NCBI GenBank assembly: GCA_027475525.1
Contig: JAMWFC010000120.1
Span: forward strand, 372,001 to 436,000
Reading direction: 5' to 3'
Length of the DNA stretch: 64,000 bases
DNA from: Macrolepiota albuminosa
Taxonomy: Eukaryota > Basidiomycota > Agaricomycetes > Agaricales > Agaricaceae
Shown here: positions 22,257 to 34,027 of the stretch, piece after piece
How the letters are laid out: each line of letters begins with the position of its first letter
How positions within the stretch are numbered: the first letter of the stretch is position 1
Position numbers and translations under genes: made by a program
Notes under the pieces: generated by a model
What the model saw: the letters and a program-made list of their open reading frames with translations, nothing else
What the model was told of the DNA's origin: nothing
Databases searched by the model: none

Positions 22257-23710
22257 TCACCCCTCCTCTAGAGTGCAGTGTCTTAACATATTGAGTAGAA
22301 GTAGTTCTGGATGGCCTGATCCACCTTGGAAAGAGGATAGAGGCCTCTGATTGCCTGTGAAGCATTGAGGTGCTGTTGATAGAATTCTTAGACCAAGGCA
22401 GGGGCATGGATGTTCTCTTGTGGCTCCTAGGAGATATTTTTGATCTTATAGCCCTTCCACTTGACCTTGAACTAAAGCTTGTTTCTAAAGAGTTGGCTGT
22501 CTAGAATCCATTCTACTTTGTACTCTTCCCTGTTGTCTACTAGAACTGGAGGTAGTGATGGCTGTAGACATTAACTTGGAATTAGATCATCCAGTGCAGG
22601 AGAGAGCTTCACTACATCAAAGACAGGATGGAGTCAACTCATTCCACTAGGCAGCTTGATTCAATAGGCTAGTGGGCCTACCTGCCTGACTATAAGAAAA
22701 GGTCCCAGACAATGATGAGAGAGCTTCTGAAAAGGTCAGGTAGTGGCAATGTCAGAGGCATTGAGATAGACTTGATTTCCAGGCTTGTACTTGGGGGCTA
22801 GAGTTTGTCTATGATTGTAATAGCAGGCCATGTTGTCCTTTGCCTTAGCTAAAGCAGCCTTGGCTTCCTTTTGGGCTGCCTTCATCTGATCTATAAACTT
22901 ATTGACAGCCTCATTCTCTGAAGGTCATCCATGAGGCTCAAATCCCATTTAAAGGTGTTGATCAGTGTCCAGAAGGAAGGGAGACATCTGAGTGGCAGCA
23001 TGTACACAGTTGTTGTATTGAAACTCTGCCTCTGGTAGTAAGTCATCCCAGTCATCCTGTCATTCATTGCAGAAGAGCTGGAGATACTGTTCTAGCTCTT
23101 GGTTGACATGCTTGGTCTGGCCATCAGACTGAGGGTGGTAGACCATGGAAGTGTGGAGTTTGACATGAGAAGGTGATACAGTTCTCTGCTAAACTCTGCC
23201 ACAAATTGAGGTCTATGGTCTGAGATGTAGGCATCTGATAACCCATGGAGTTTCCAGATATACTTCTGGTATAGGTTAGCAGCACCCATGGCAGAGCAGG
23301 TGAAATAAGCATGCTTGCTACAGAGATCTACTACCACCATGATAGCATCATATCTATGAGAGTCTGGTAACTCAACAATGAAGTCTACTGAGGCTATGCT
23401 TCAATGCTCAGCTGGAATGGGAAGAGGATGAAGTTGTCCCATGGGAGGCTGGCAATGAGGCTTGGTTCGAAGGCAGAGGTCACAAGTGGAAGTGTAGGAG
23501 CCAATATACCATGACATTTGAGACCACCAGTAGTTCCAAGAGACCAGCTCCAGTGTCTTTCTTTCACCTGCCAGGATGGCCTGCAATCTGAGAATCATAG
23601 TGCTGCCAACAATTTGCCTCCAGAAGTTTGGTATATTTCCCAAGGAACATAAATGCACCACCTGAAGATGAGAAGACCATTCTCCAAAGACCACACATCA
23701 GTGCAGACTG
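22257..23710 (-). pseudogene. Decayed gypsy G4 integrase/3' pol, split by copia C1
   Basis: Scattered fragments match Ty3/gypsy integrase: the zinc-region end (STCDLCLRTKPHCQPPMGQL, about 23480), a core fragment (VVVDLCSKHAYFTC, about 23310) and a degraded C-terminal part. Many stops and frameshifts. Sequence continues across the C1 insertion at 29235-29350 (frame EDLVAKAALALHAWERARVK on the minus strand), which shows C1 landed in it. Confidence 0.75.
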
Positions 23711-23833
23711 TGTTGGAATAATCGGTAAGGGCCACCACACATACTCAATGATCGGCCACCTGTCACCCCTTTCACGATATCACACATGCTTTGTCTGGCC
23801 ACCTTGGTCAAAGAGCATTGTTCACTATATACA

Positions 23834-23841
23834 TATATAAA
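23834..23841 (+). promoter_or_regulatory. TATA box of the C1 LTR
   Basis: TATATAAA. The sequence 25-32 bp downstream, at 23866, is where the repeated leader exon begins, consistent with a transcription start there (inference). Confidence 0.65.
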
Positions 23842-23889
23842 TGAGGCTCACTCAGTCAACACCCTCAGTCGATTATACAGAGACTGAGG

Positions 23890-23943
23890 GTGAGTAGTTA
23901 TATTCCTTTTAATAATGTTACTTATAACTTACTGTACACTTAG
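23890..23943 (+). other. Probable 54-bp leader intron inside the C1 LTR
   Basis: GTGAGTAG...CACTTAG. The flanking 24-nt segments (23866-23889 and 23944-23967) recur fused, without the intron, at 23985-24032. Same arrangement in the 3' LTR. Confidence 0.75.
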
Positions 23944-24055
23944 GCTGACTTACACGTCTGATCTTAGGTACAGTACAACAAATACAGTCGATTATACAGA
24001 GACTGAGGGCTGACTTACACGTCTGATCTTAGTGTATACGGCTTGAATTCTAACA

Positions 24056-24066
24056 GGTTATGGGCA
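24056..24066 (+). promoter_or_regulatory. Primer-binding site of C1, half-tRNA type
   Basis: GGTTATGGGCA directly after the LTR. GGTTATGGGC complements the anticodon region of initiator tRNA-Met, as known for Drosophila copia, which is primed by a tRNA 5' half. Confidence 0.7.
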
Positions 24067-24232
24067 TTGCTCGACGCCTACTCTGAAAGACGTCGAACTA
24101 CTGAAATCAGGCCGCAAATTGTTCTCGGATCTCCAGTCTCTGATCTAATCTTATCTCTCGCGCCGCGTCGCGTACTTTGTCTCCCTTGTCTATTGTTCTG
24201 CTTCTCCGAGTCCTCCGAGTCTCCACTACTGT

Positions 24233-27200
24233 ATGGCACCCGTCACGACCCCCTCTCCTGCGTCGGCCACCGACGCGACCAACCCCTCGATACCTGAGCG
24301 TGTTATCCGGCACCGATGGGAAGGCACAAAGTACAAGCGTGCTGATGGCAACTTCACGCAGTGGACCGACACCTTGAAAGACGCGTTGATTCTCAACGGT
24401 CTCTATGCCTATGTCTTCGATGGCATCCTACCCCGCCCTAATGCCGAATCAGAACCCCGCGCCCATGCCAACTGGGGACTAAACGATCGTCTCGCTATTA
24501 CCTTCATCAAGTCTGCCCTTGATGACGGTGAACATCGCGACCTCGTTACGGATAAGGGGGCGAAGGAATGTTTTGATGATTTGAAGACACGCGCTCAGCG
24601 TGAGGGCCCCATAAAGCAGATCGCCCTCTTGCAGGAAGCACTCTCTACATACTGCTCCCACTCAGAGCCACTGCCGGCCACGGCTGGACGCATAGCAGAC
24701 ATTGTCAAGCGCGCCTTCGACATCGGACAGGTCGATAGAAACCTCTTCACGTGTATCGCACTCCTCAATAGTCTAAATGATCCCTCTTTCGAAGCTCTTC
24801 AGAACTCTGTCTCCACTCTCATAAGCAACAGCACGCAATCTAAACCATGCGATCCCGCTGCCATCCGTCTTCTCATGGAAAATGCTCAAAACATCATCAA
24901 TGCAAAAGCAAAGTCGAATCACGCAACAGCTTTGAGCGCGAGGGGGGGGAATAGGTCTCGCGACACCGATCTACCAGGACACAACCATGGTCCTGGTGCC
25001 ACATGCTGCGAGAACTGCCTCACGCTCAAACGACCATGCAGAGGACACACGAAACAGTTTTGTGTACAGAAGGGAGGAGGAATGGTTGGGAAGTCTATTG
25101 CCGATGCCCAAGCAGCCCAGGCTGCACACAGAGCATCAAAGACAAAAGGGAAATCTTCATCTGCTACCGAAAAAACCTTCGTTGCTGTCACTGGACTTGA
25201 CGGCAAGATGTGGTATGTCGACTCCGCACAGCTCGGACAACTCCCAGCTCCCTCAGACACAGCCTCATTCGCAGGCATTGCATCTACTCCTGCAGGACCA
25301 GACCATCACACTACAGAAATCTGGGAGCATGCTGGTTTTATGGCTCAGATAGAAGACAGCAGGACTAACGTGGATTGGAACCAGCACGCATCAGCAATCA
25401 GCGAGCACGTAATGGCCACTGACATTAGCCCAGTCCATCAGCAGAAGCGCAACCTCATCACCATGAAGGGCATCCCTTTTCTTGTCGACTCCGGCGCGAC
25501 CGTCCATATATCCCCGTGTCGAAACGACTTCCAGACCCTGCGTCCTACAGCACCCCGTACTGTGAAGGGGCTAGGAGGGTCGTCAGTAACAGCCATCGGA
25601 GTTGGTACCATCCGTCTACATATTGCAAAAGGTGCAGACATCCTGCTAGAAGATGCACTTTACATCCCAAATGCCACTGTCCGCCTCATATCCGTGAGCT
25701 CACTTGCCGCACGATCCAGTCTTGACTCAGTCTTCAATCACGAATCTGTCAAAATCATTGACCGCTTTACTCGCGCACTTGTGGCGCAAGGACCACTCAT
25801 CCCAGGCCAACGACTCTACACGCTCAAGCTTGACGATGCTTTTACTGAGCATCGTGCTTTCATGTCTCAGAACGCCGCTGGTCTGGAAACCTGGCATCGC
25901 CGTCTTGGGCATGCGAACTTCCAGACAGTCATGGATATGGCAAAAGCTGGAATCATTCCAGGTACGCCCTCTATCCTTACCTCCAAACCGCACAAATGTG
26001 ACTCTTGCATTCTTGGAAAGCAGACCCGAAATGCAGTCCCTAAAGTGCGAGAGGAGGGGCGAAAAGCGAAGCGTAAACTAGAGGTCGTCTGGGTAGATCT
26101 TACTGGTCCACAAGCTGTTGTATCTCGTAATGGATACTCATATATAATGAATCTGGTCGATGATTTCACTAGTGAACACTGGTCTATCCTACTGAAACGC
26201 AAGGGAGATGCAATTACACACCTAAAAGCTTGGCAGATAGCGCGAGAGAATGAGGTCCAGCAAAAACTCGGGGTCTATCGTACTGGTCATGATGGAGAAC
26301 TCACTGGGCACGAAATGGAGCAATGGCTACTGTCCCAGGGCACAGAACAGCAATTCGGAGCACCGTATACATCAGCGCATATTGGACGAGTAGAACGAAT
26401 GCATAGAACACTCATGGGAAAGGCAAGAGCCATGCGCATTGCATCAGGGTGCCCACCAAATATGTGGGATGAGTTCTACCTTACGGCATCACATCTCCAC
26501 AAACGCACACTGTCCAAATCACTCGATAACATCACGCCCCATGAAGCATGGACAGGACGACGCCCAGATTACTCGTACATGAGGGAGATCGGGTGCAAGG
26601 CATTCGTGCTAATAATGGCATCCCACAATCCAAAGGTCTTTGCCCGGTCAATTGAATGCGTTCTCATTGGGTATGGTGCCAATTCAAAGACATATAGGTG
26701 CTACGAGCGCAAGACTGGAAGAATCTACGAAACCTTTCACGTAAAATTCTGTGAAAGCCATGAAGGATACTCACAACCACCAGAGCCAGTCCAAAACGAT
26801 GTTCTGCCCACCAAAGAAGTTCCTCCAATCGACCTCTATGACGAGTACGACTCCACACAATCAACTCCAGCACCCTCACCAGAATCGAGTATCCAAGACC
26901 AACAACCCGACCCTCAAACAGATCCTCTGCAGCCTCGCCGATCTACTCGTATTCGCATCCCCACAGCTCGGGCAGATCCAGACGGGGCACCCTCCCGAGT
27001 ACAGAAAGCAGTAGAAGAGTCTATTGAGTCAGGTGAGCGTGTACGAGCGGCAAGAGCGAGCCGGAGGACCACTGGGCATGTCGACACGGTGGACCCACAA
27101 CCAGATCAGGAACCTGGCACTGTGGATCCAGGGACCGAGGAACCAAACACAGCATTGCCGGACTTAGCCAACATTGCTGCGATCGATGATCTTGAATACT

Positions 27201-28837
27201 TACTCACCGCGACAGAAGGACTCGGCAATGACCCCGCCACGTCAGAACTGACCGACGAGCCCAGAACATGGCAAGAAGCGAAACAATCTGGAGACTCAGC
27301 AAGATGGGAAGCAGCGTACCGGGAAGAGCTCGAATCTCTGAAGATGATGGGTGTCTACAAACTCGTCCCGCGAAGCGAAGTTCCTGCTGGACAGAAAGTA
27401 CGATCGGGCCGCCCAGTGTTCAAAATCAAAAGGGACGAGAATGGGAAGGTTGTCAGATTCAAGGTGAGGTTAGTCTTCCGTGGGTATGAGCAGGTCCAAG
27501 GACGTGACTATTCGAAAACGACCTCACCAACTGCACGCATGGAGTCCTGGCGGATCTTGTTGCACATCGCGGCAGCAAAAGGCTGGGACGCAACCCAGAT
27601 TGACGTTAAAACGGCTTTCTTATATGGCATTCTACCAGAAGATGAGACTCAATACATGAAGCAACCGGAAGGGTTCGAGGAGGAAGGAAGGGAGGACTGG
27701 GTTTGGATGCTGGTGAAGGGCCTATATGGGATGAAGCAGGCAGGAAGGATATGGAATAGGACGGTAAACGAGAAGATGTTATCTTGGGGATTCAAACGCT
27801 TGGAATGCGAGTCATGCATCTACTTCCGCAACACTGATCAGGGCACAATCATTGCAGCTCTTCACGTCGACGATTTTCTCTCCATAGCAAGCAGCAAGGC
27901 CGAAAACGACCGTTTCAAAGATCAGATGAGGCAAGTTTGGACCATATCTGACCTAGGAACACCACGGTTCGTCGTTGGCATTGCCGTCGAATGGGATCGC
28001 CTCGACAATACAGTAAGACTATCCCAGACAGCCCTTATCGACAAGATAATCAACCAATTTGGTCAAAAGGACGCGTCCCCTCTCTCATTGCCAATGGACC
28101 CTAATACAAGACTACGACGTGTCGACAGAGCTACACTCTCCCCCGATGAACAGCGTACCCTAGAACGAACACCCTATAGACAGCTCGTCGGGTGTCTTCT
28201 CTACCTTGCCATATCAACACGCCCAGATATCGCGTTCGGTGTGCAACAGCTCACCCAATATCTTGATTCGTACGCCACATCACACTGGAACGCAGCCATT
28301 CGTCTTGTACGATATCTAAAAGGCACGCGTCACTTACGACTCCAACTAGGAGGAAAGGAGGAGATCGTAAAACTCACTGGGTTCACGGACTCGGACTGGG
28401 CGAGCTGCCCAGACACGCGACGAAGTGTGGGTGGATACGCGTGGGATCTCGGCTCTGGGGTTGTATCTTGGGCAGTTCGCAAGCAGCGCACGGTCGCAGC
28501 ATCATCCTGCGAAGCCGAATACATGGCAGCCTTCGAATGTGCTCAAGAGTGTATCTGGCTTCGAACTCTTCTCAGGGACATAGGACACGACACGACCTCC
28601 ACACCGACACGCATCTTCTGTGACAACGACTCCGCCATTGCGTTATCAGAGGACCCACTCTTACATGCTCGAGTGAAACACGTAGACATTAAATACCATT
28701 TTCTTCGAGAACGTGTACAATCGAATGAAATCGCACTCCATCGCGTCCCCTCCAAGGAAAACACAGCCGACATCTTTACAAAAGCCCTCTCAACGGCCGC
28801 TTTTCAATCTCTCCGCCTGCAATTAGGACTCAAATAA
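24233..28837 (+). CDS. Copia gag-pol polyprotein (1534 aa), intact
   Basis: Single frame from ATG 24233. Order: gag (about 1-300) with a Cys-rich stretch CCENCLTLKRPC near 257; aspartic protease LVDSGAT with catalytic Asp near 418; GAG-pre-integrase zinc region (WHRRLGHANF...CDSCILGKQ) near 552-600; integrase core with Asp in VWVDLTG (about 619), Asp in GHDGELTG (686) and Glu in GRVERMH (720); acidic/Pro-rich linker; RVT_2 reverse transcriptase about 1010-1240 with the catalytic LHVDDF near 1210; RNase H about 1380-1525 with DSDWAS, SSCEAEYMA and KHVDIKYHFL. All catalytic residues are present, so it is probably competent. Codons show no C-to-T decay. Confidence 0.97.
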   Translation: MAPVTTPSPASATDATNPSIPERVIRHRWEGTKYKRADGNFTQWTDTLKDALILNGLYAYVFDGILPRPNAESEPRAHANWGLNDRLAITFIKSALDDGEHRDLVTDKGAKECFDDLKTRAQREGPIKQIALLQEALSTYCSHSEPLPATAGRIADIVKRAFDIGQVDRNLFTCIALLNSLNDPSFEALQNSVSTLISNSTQSKPCDPAAIRLLMENAQNIINAKAKSNHATALSARGGNRSRDTDLPGHNHGPGATCCENCLTLKRPCRGHTKQFCVQKGGGMVGKSIADAQAAQAAHRASKTKGKSSSATEKTFVAVTGLDGKMWYVDSAQLGQLPAPSDTASFAGIASTPAGPDHHTTEIWEHAGFMAQIEDSRTNVDWNQHASAISEHVMATDISPVHQQKRNLITMKGIPFLVDSGATVHISPCRNDFQTLRPTAPRTVKGLGGSSVTAIGVGTIRLHIAKGADILLEDALYIPNATVRLISVSSLAARSSLDSVFNHESVKIIDRFTRALVAQGPLIPGQRLYTLKLDDAFTEHRAFMSQNAAGLETWHRRLGHANFQTVMDMAKAGIIPGTPSILTSKPHKCDSCILGKQTRNAVPKVREEGRKAKRKLEVVWVDLTGPQAVVSRNGYSYIMNLVDDFTSEHWSILLKRKGDAITHLKAWQIARENEVQQKLGVYRTGHDGELTGHEMEQWLLSQGTEQQFGAPYTSAHIGRVERMHRTLMGKARAMRIASGCPPNMWDEFYLTASHLHKRTLSKSLDNITPHEAWTGRRPDYSYMREIGCKAFVLIMASHNPKVFARSIECVLIGYGANSKTYRCYERKTGRIYETFHVKFCESHEGYSQPPEPVQNDVLPTKEVPPIDLYDEYDSTQSTPAPSPESSIQDQQPDPQTDPLQPRRSTRIRIPTARADPDGAPSRVQKAVEESIESGERVRAARASRRTTGHVDTVDPQPDQEPGTVDPGTEEPNTALPDLANIAAIDDLEYLLTATEGLGNDPATSELTDEPRTWQEAKQSGDSARWEAAYREELESLKMMGVYKLVPRSEVPAGQKVRSGRPVFKIKRDENGKVVRFKVRLVFRGYEQVQGRDYSKTTSPTARMESWRILLHIAAAKGWDATQIDVKTAFLYGILPEDETQYMKQPEGFEEEGREDWVWMLVKGLYGMKQAGRIWNRTVNEKMLSWGFKRLECESCIYFRNTDQGTIIAALHVDDFLSIASSKAENDRFKDQMRQVWTISDLGTPRFVVGIAVEWDRLDNTVRLSQTALIDKIINQFGQKDASPLSLPMDPNTRLRRVDRATLSPDEQRTLERTPYRQLVGCLLYLAISTRPDIAFGVQQLTQYLDSYATSHWNAAIRLVRYLKGTRHLRLQLGGKEEIVKLTGFTDSDWASCPDTRRSVGGYAWDLGSGVVSWAVRKQRTVAASSCEAEYMAAFECAQECIWLRTLLRDIGHDTTSTPTRIFCDNDSAIALSEDPLLHARVKHVDIKYHFLRERVQSNEIALHRVPSKENTADIFTKALSTAAFQSLRLQLGLK

Positions 28838-28884
28838 AGTGTGCCAGGCTCCACGCGAGGAGGAGTATCTGTGGTGAGGAGGAG

Positions 28885-29229
28885 TGTTGGAATAATCGGT
28901 AAGGGCCACCACACATACTCAATGATCGGCCACCTGTCACCCCTTTCACGATATCACACATGCTTTGTCTGGCCACCTTGGTCAAAGAGCATTGTTCACT
29001 ATATACATATATAAATGAGGCTCACTCAGTCAACACCCTCAGTCGATTATACAGAGACTGAGGGTGAGTAGTTATATTCCTTTTAATAATGTTACTTATA
29101 ACTTACTGTACACTTAGGCTGACTTACACGTCTGATCTTAGGTACAGTACAACAAATACAGTCGATTATACAGAGACTGAGGGCTGACTTACACGTCTGA
29201 TCTTAGTGTATACGGCTTGAATTCTAACA
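28885..29229 (+). repeat. 3' LTR of C1
   Basis: 345 bp, no difference from the 5' LTR seen by eye. Confidence 0.96.
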
Positions 29230-29234
29230 GACTG

Positions 29235-29350
29235 ACTTCACCCTGGCTCTCTCCCAAGCATGCAAGGCCAGAGCAGCCTTGGCTACCAGATCTTCCTGAG
29301 CACCTTTCTGGTTACCTCAGCAGATGTCTCAAAGGATACTCACTTCTTCT
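29235..29350 (-). pseudogene. Continuation of the G4 pol broken by C1
   Basis: About 116 bp that resume the G4 frame on the minus strand. The stretch ends where a copia LTR fragment begins at 29351. Confidence 0.5.
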
Positions 29351-29447
29351 TGTTGAAGACAGGCAAAGCACAGGGAACAGAAACTGTCACTAAAGCTGAA
29401 GTCCAAAGTCAGAAAGAGTGTATTGAGCAAAGTAAAGTACTACTAAC
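29351..29447. repeat. 97-bp head of a C2-type LTR
   Basis: TGTTGAAGAC...TACTAAC, the first 97 bp of the LTR that follows. Looks like an older LTR into which the C2 LTR inserted or against which it recombined. Confidence 0.7.
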
Positions 29448-29727
29448 TGTTGAAGACAGGCAAAGCACAGGGGACAGAAACTGTCACTAAAGCTGAAGTC
29501 CAAAGTCAGAAAGAGTTTATTGAGCAAAGTAAAGTACTACTAACCTGAAGTCCAAAGTCAGAAAGAGTGAGGACTTCAGGTGATCTATCTACAGTTTATA
29601 TACTGCTGGAAAATTATATACATGTGAATAAAGAATAATCACATGTGGATACATGTGATAGAATGAACTTGGAGTGGAACGATGATCATAATGAAAGTGG
29701 AATGCATGTAACAAGGCAATTTCAACA
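29448..29727 (-). repeat. Left LTR (3' LTR) of minus-strand copia C2
   Basis: 280 bp, TGTTGAA...TTCAACA with perfect 7-bp inverted ends. A purine tract (GATCAGGGGGGAC on the minus strand) is directly inside. Confidence 0.85.
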
Positions 29728-30034
29728 GTCCCCCCTGATCTAGTGTATCTCCAAGTTTGAACAATTAATAAATTCCCATTCCTTGTCTGCAAAATTGCAC
29801 CTTAGGCAAAGAAAGTGGTTTTGTAAGAAGATCTGCAACTTGTTCTGTTCTAGGAATGTGATAAGGCACAAGTTTCTGTCGTTTAACTGCTTCTCTAAGC
29901 TAGTAAAAACAAAGATCAAGATGCTTCATTCTTCCATGGTGCTCTGGATTTTTAGTCACATTGATGGCAGATTAATTGTCAATCAGCATAGGAGATGGCG
30001 CAGTAGCAGAATATCCCATTTCATGCAGAATATT

Positions 30035-33000
30035 TCACATCCAGAAAATCTCTTTGCTAGCTTCTACAGCAGCAATGTATTCTGCCTCAGTTGTAGACAA
30101 TGTGACAACTGATTGAAGCTTGCTGTTCCATCCAATGGCTCCACCACCAATTGTAGTCAAATATCCACCAGTAGAGTGTCCAGTGTCAGGGCAATCTCCA
30201 TGTGAAGAGTCACAAAATGTAGTAAAAGGTTGGATGCCAGTGTCAGCATTGTAATGAAGCTTGTAGTCCATAGTGCCTTTGCAATAGTGCAGTAAGTGCT
30301 TAACAGCTGCCCAATGCTTAGGCTGGAGAAGAATTAAAGCATCCCAAGCATGACACTGCATATGCAATATCTGGTCTTATCATAGTAGCCAAATACTGCA
30401 ATGAACCAACTGCATTCAGATAGGATACATTCTGTATTTCCTCTACTTCTGCTTCACTTTGAGATGCCATAGCTCTGGATAGCTTGAAACCAGGTGACAT
30501 TGGGGTGGATACAGGGTTGCAATCACTCATTTTATAGCACTTCAACATGTCAACAATGTATTAATGTTGTGAGAGTAAAATAGAGCACTTTGAGCAGTCT
30601 CTGTGTATCTGAACACCTAGAAGAAAGTGAGAAGGGCCCAAATCATGGATTTTGATGTGCTTTTGAAGGTCTTTGACAGCAGTGTCAATTGCAGCAGTGG
30701 ACTTTGAAGCAAGTGTAATATCATCAATATAAATGGGTACAATGATCTTGACTTCTCCTCTGACATAAAGATAGATAGAGCAGTCAGATTCAAGTCTTTT
30801 AAAGCCCATTGATGATAGTGTTGCATGTAGCTTCTTGTTTCACTGTCTACCTGCTTGCTTTAAGCCATAAAGTGACTTTTTAAGCTTGAGCACCTTTTCT
30901 CTATTCTGAAACCCTTCTGGTTGAAGCATATAGATATCCTCCTCTAAATCACCATTGGAAAAGGCAGATGTGACATCCACAGAGTGCAATTCCATGTCTT
31001 CAATGCTGGCAATAGCAAGGATAAGGTGCAGAGAGGCAGGATGAAATGTTGGTGCAAAAACTTCATTGTAGTCAATGCCAGGGCATTGTGCATAACCCTT
31101 TGCAACAAGTCTAGCTTTAAACCTCTCAATTGAGCCATTTGCATTGCGCTTAATGCGAAATACCCATCCACTGCCAATAGCTTTCTTGCCTTCAGGCAAG
31201 TCACACTCCTCCCAAGTTCCATTAGCAACCAATGAAACATATTCATCAACTGCTGCCTGATACCACTTGTCAGCATCCTCAGATTTCATAGCTTGTTTGA
31301 ATGTTCTAGGATCTGAAGAGCTAGCCATTCCAGCAAACTGAACATCTTCAAAACCAGGATCAAGTGGTTCTGGTTCTGGTTCTTCTTGTTCAAGATCAGA
31401 CCCCAATTCCAATTCACCTTGCACTTGCTCCTCTTCATTAGAACTGTCTTGGACAGGTTCTTGATGTTGCACCACCCACCAGTCTCTGGGAGGCTGTACA
31501 TTGTGCTTAGAGCATCTTAAGGCAAGTAGAGGTGATAGAGGAGCAGGTGGTTGTGCTGAATGATGTCTGAGTCAATTTGGACATGGTCTGAGTGCTGGAG
31601 CAGCTGGCTGAGGGCTTAATTGTGGTCTTGGAGCTGGTGGAGGTGTTATAGGGTGTAATGGAGGTGGTGGAGGTAGTGGAGGTGTAGGAGGTGTTACTAG
31701 CACTTAGAAAAGCAATGGTTCACTCCTCTTATTTTCAAGGACAGGTAACTCAGTCACTGTATGGAATATTAAGATCCACAAGTGGTAGAGGAGGTGTAGG
31801 AGGTATCATTGGCCTAGTTAAATGCAAACCAGAGAAGGAGCGCTTATCAAACTCTGCTCTCTCAGAAATTACAGTCTTTTTGGTTTCAGGATTGTAAAAC
31901 AACCATCCTTTATAACCAGGAGGATATCCAATAAAGATGCATTTTTCCATGTGAGATTGCAGAGATTTGCACTTATTCCTTTGTATATAAACATATGCTC
32001 TACATCTCCAAACTCTGAAATGAGAAACATCTGGTTTGTGCTTGTGCCACCTCTCATAAGGAGTAGCTGACTGTGATGCTGTTGGAATGCAATTCAGAAT
32101 GTGAATCTGAGCATATAGACAGTGTGTCCAGAATGAGGCTAGTAAGCCTGACTCATTGAGCATGGCAGTGATGTCTTCTGACAAAGTTCTGTTTGCTCTT
32201 TCAGCAACACCATTCTGCTAAGGCCTATTTCGAGTTGTGTGCCTCCTTACAATTCCACAAGCATCAGTGTATTGCAACAAACTCCTTTGACATGTACTCT
32301 CCACCCTTGTCATCTTGCATAGCCTTGATTTTGGCATCTAGAGCATTTTCAGCATAAGCTTTGAATGTCTTGAAGGCATTAAATGCATCACTTTTCTTTT
32401 TTATAGCCATGGCAGCTTTGAAGCTAGTGCAATCATCAATGAATGTTATCCAATAGTAATAGCCTCCAATTGCAGCAACTGGAAGAGGGCCATGGACATC
32501 AGTATGAATCAATTCTAATGGCAATGCACTGCTACTAGAAGAAGGAAAAGAATTGAAATGCATTTTGCCAGCCAAACAAGGTTCACAGATGGGATCAGGC
32601 TTTGCAGCAGAATTCAAGTTCAAACCAACTACCAACTTGTTATTGACTATCCTTTTGACATCTGCATAGTTATGATGAGCAAATCTGCAATGCCATAGGT
32701 TCAAATCAAGTAGTAATGTGCTGGTGAGATGAGCAGACTCTGAAACTAGTGCTGTACAACCAGCCAAATGAGCAGAGTTGTTGGATTTGATTGTAGCACT
32801 AAATAACTCTTTTCTATTCAACCAGAAATGCATGGCCTTTTTATCAATGTGAATGTTATAGCCTTTGTTTCTGGTCAAATATATACAAGATAAGAGATTA
32901 TTTCGGAGTTGTGGAACATGCAAGACTCTGTGGAACTCTAAGGATTGGACCTTCTTCCCATTTACAACTGGATGGAATATAACAGTTCCAATTCCAGCTG

Positions 33001-34027
33001 AATAAATAATGTTGTTGTCAGCTAACCTGATTGGAGTATGACAGGGCTTGTAATTGTGGACCCAATTTTGATGTGGAGTCATGTGGCAAGTGGCTCCTGA
33101 GTCTACAATCCAATCAAAGTCAGCTTCAGGCTGAATGGGAAGTAATGGATCTGAACAATCCAATAAATGAGTACTTGCATTTCCAGCAAATTCTGCATCA
33201 TCCTTCTTTGACTTGTCATCATTGGAGGCTGTATTAGCTTGCTCCTGATGCTTTTTGCCTTTTCCTTTGTGAGATTTAGTCTGCTGCTTGGCTTGTTGCT
33301 GAGCTGCTTTGTATTTGAAGCAATTAGCCTGTATATGATCTTGCAAACTGCAAAAATCACAAATTGCTTTAGCCAATGCAACATTCATAGCAATTGCAGC
33401 TGCAGCAGACTCATCAGCATGACAACAACATTGTGTTTCCTCTGTAACAAAGGCCTGGTGAATCTTGGCCTTGTCCAAGTCATCTTTAAGAAGAAGAGTT
33501 GATACAAATGCTGAGAAATCCTCAGGAAGTGCCCTGATTAATGCCATAAATGACAATTCATTGTCTAGTTTAGCAATATCAAAGTCTTTAGGGCACAAAT
33601 CCTGGATTCTCTTCATTGCAGTCTCAACTCTATTGATAAGAGTCTGCAGATTCTCATCCTCTCCTTTTCTGATGGAAAACAAGTCATCATAGGCATTAAA
33701 GCAAGTGCCTGGGTGCTGCTGTATGTGTATCTGCTTTAGTGCATCCCACATCTTGTCTGGTTGATCTTTGTAATCATTGAAATGGATTTTTTGATCATCT
33801 TCCACCATCAAGTAAATCAGACCAGATGCAACATTAGCCTCCTTTTGCCATTCTCTATATTCCCTCTTCTCTTCTAGTGTAGGTTTGTTAGAGAGTTCAG
33901 GAGCCAAAGAAGGCATGGAAATAGGCATCTAGGCATTCTGAGAGCAAAGATAGGCCTCCATTTCTCCAACCCAAGAGTTATAGTTGTGGAAATTGAGTTT
34001 GTTGAAGGCTGGTATAGAAGTAAGCAT
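30035..34027 (-). pseudogene. Decayed copia C2 gag-pol
   Basis: True start is probably ATG 34027 (MLTSIPAFNKLNFHNYNSWV), with an in-frame TAG 33 codons in, likely from TGG. Gag follows (EYREWQKEANVASGLIYLMV), a CCHC knuckle CDFCSLQDHIQANC near 33350, protease VDSGATCHMTP near 33105, pre-integrase LWHCRFAHHNYADV, and integrase with TDVHGPLP and DDKGGEYMSKEF down to 32264. After frame breaks come the integrase C-terminal part (32184-31750), RT (31475-30561; [24 protein letters not shown] box near 30735) and RNase H (DSSHGDCPDTGHSTGGY, to 30035). At least five breaks. Not functional. Confidence 0.9.

Larger units (their letters stand above)
23711..24055 (+). repeat. 5' LTR of C1
   Basis: TGTTGGAAT...ATTCTAACA, 9-bp near-perfect inverted termini. 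Contains a TATA box and a leader intron followed by a spliced copy of its flanking exons. Confidence 0.96.
23711..29229 (+). mobile_element. Intact Ty1/copia retrotransposon C1
   Basis: 5519 bp. The two 345-bp LTRs look identical, the 5-bp target duplication is GACTG (23706-23710 and 29230-29234), and the internal frame is uninterrupted. All three point to a very recent insertion. It sits in the integrase of G4. Parts: LTR, primer-binding site, one gag-pol frame, LTR. Confidence 0.96.

Noticed and set aside
29260..29490. Small plus-strand frame in repeated copia LTR heads
   Set aside because: Lies in LTR sequence and runs through a 97-bp LTR duplication; not a gene.
29351..29544. The 97-bp tandem unit as another assembly-join duplication
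   Set aside because: Period is 97, not 77, and the copies differ (GGGAACAG against GGGGACAG; GTGTATT against GTTTATT), so it is a genuine older LTR fragment.
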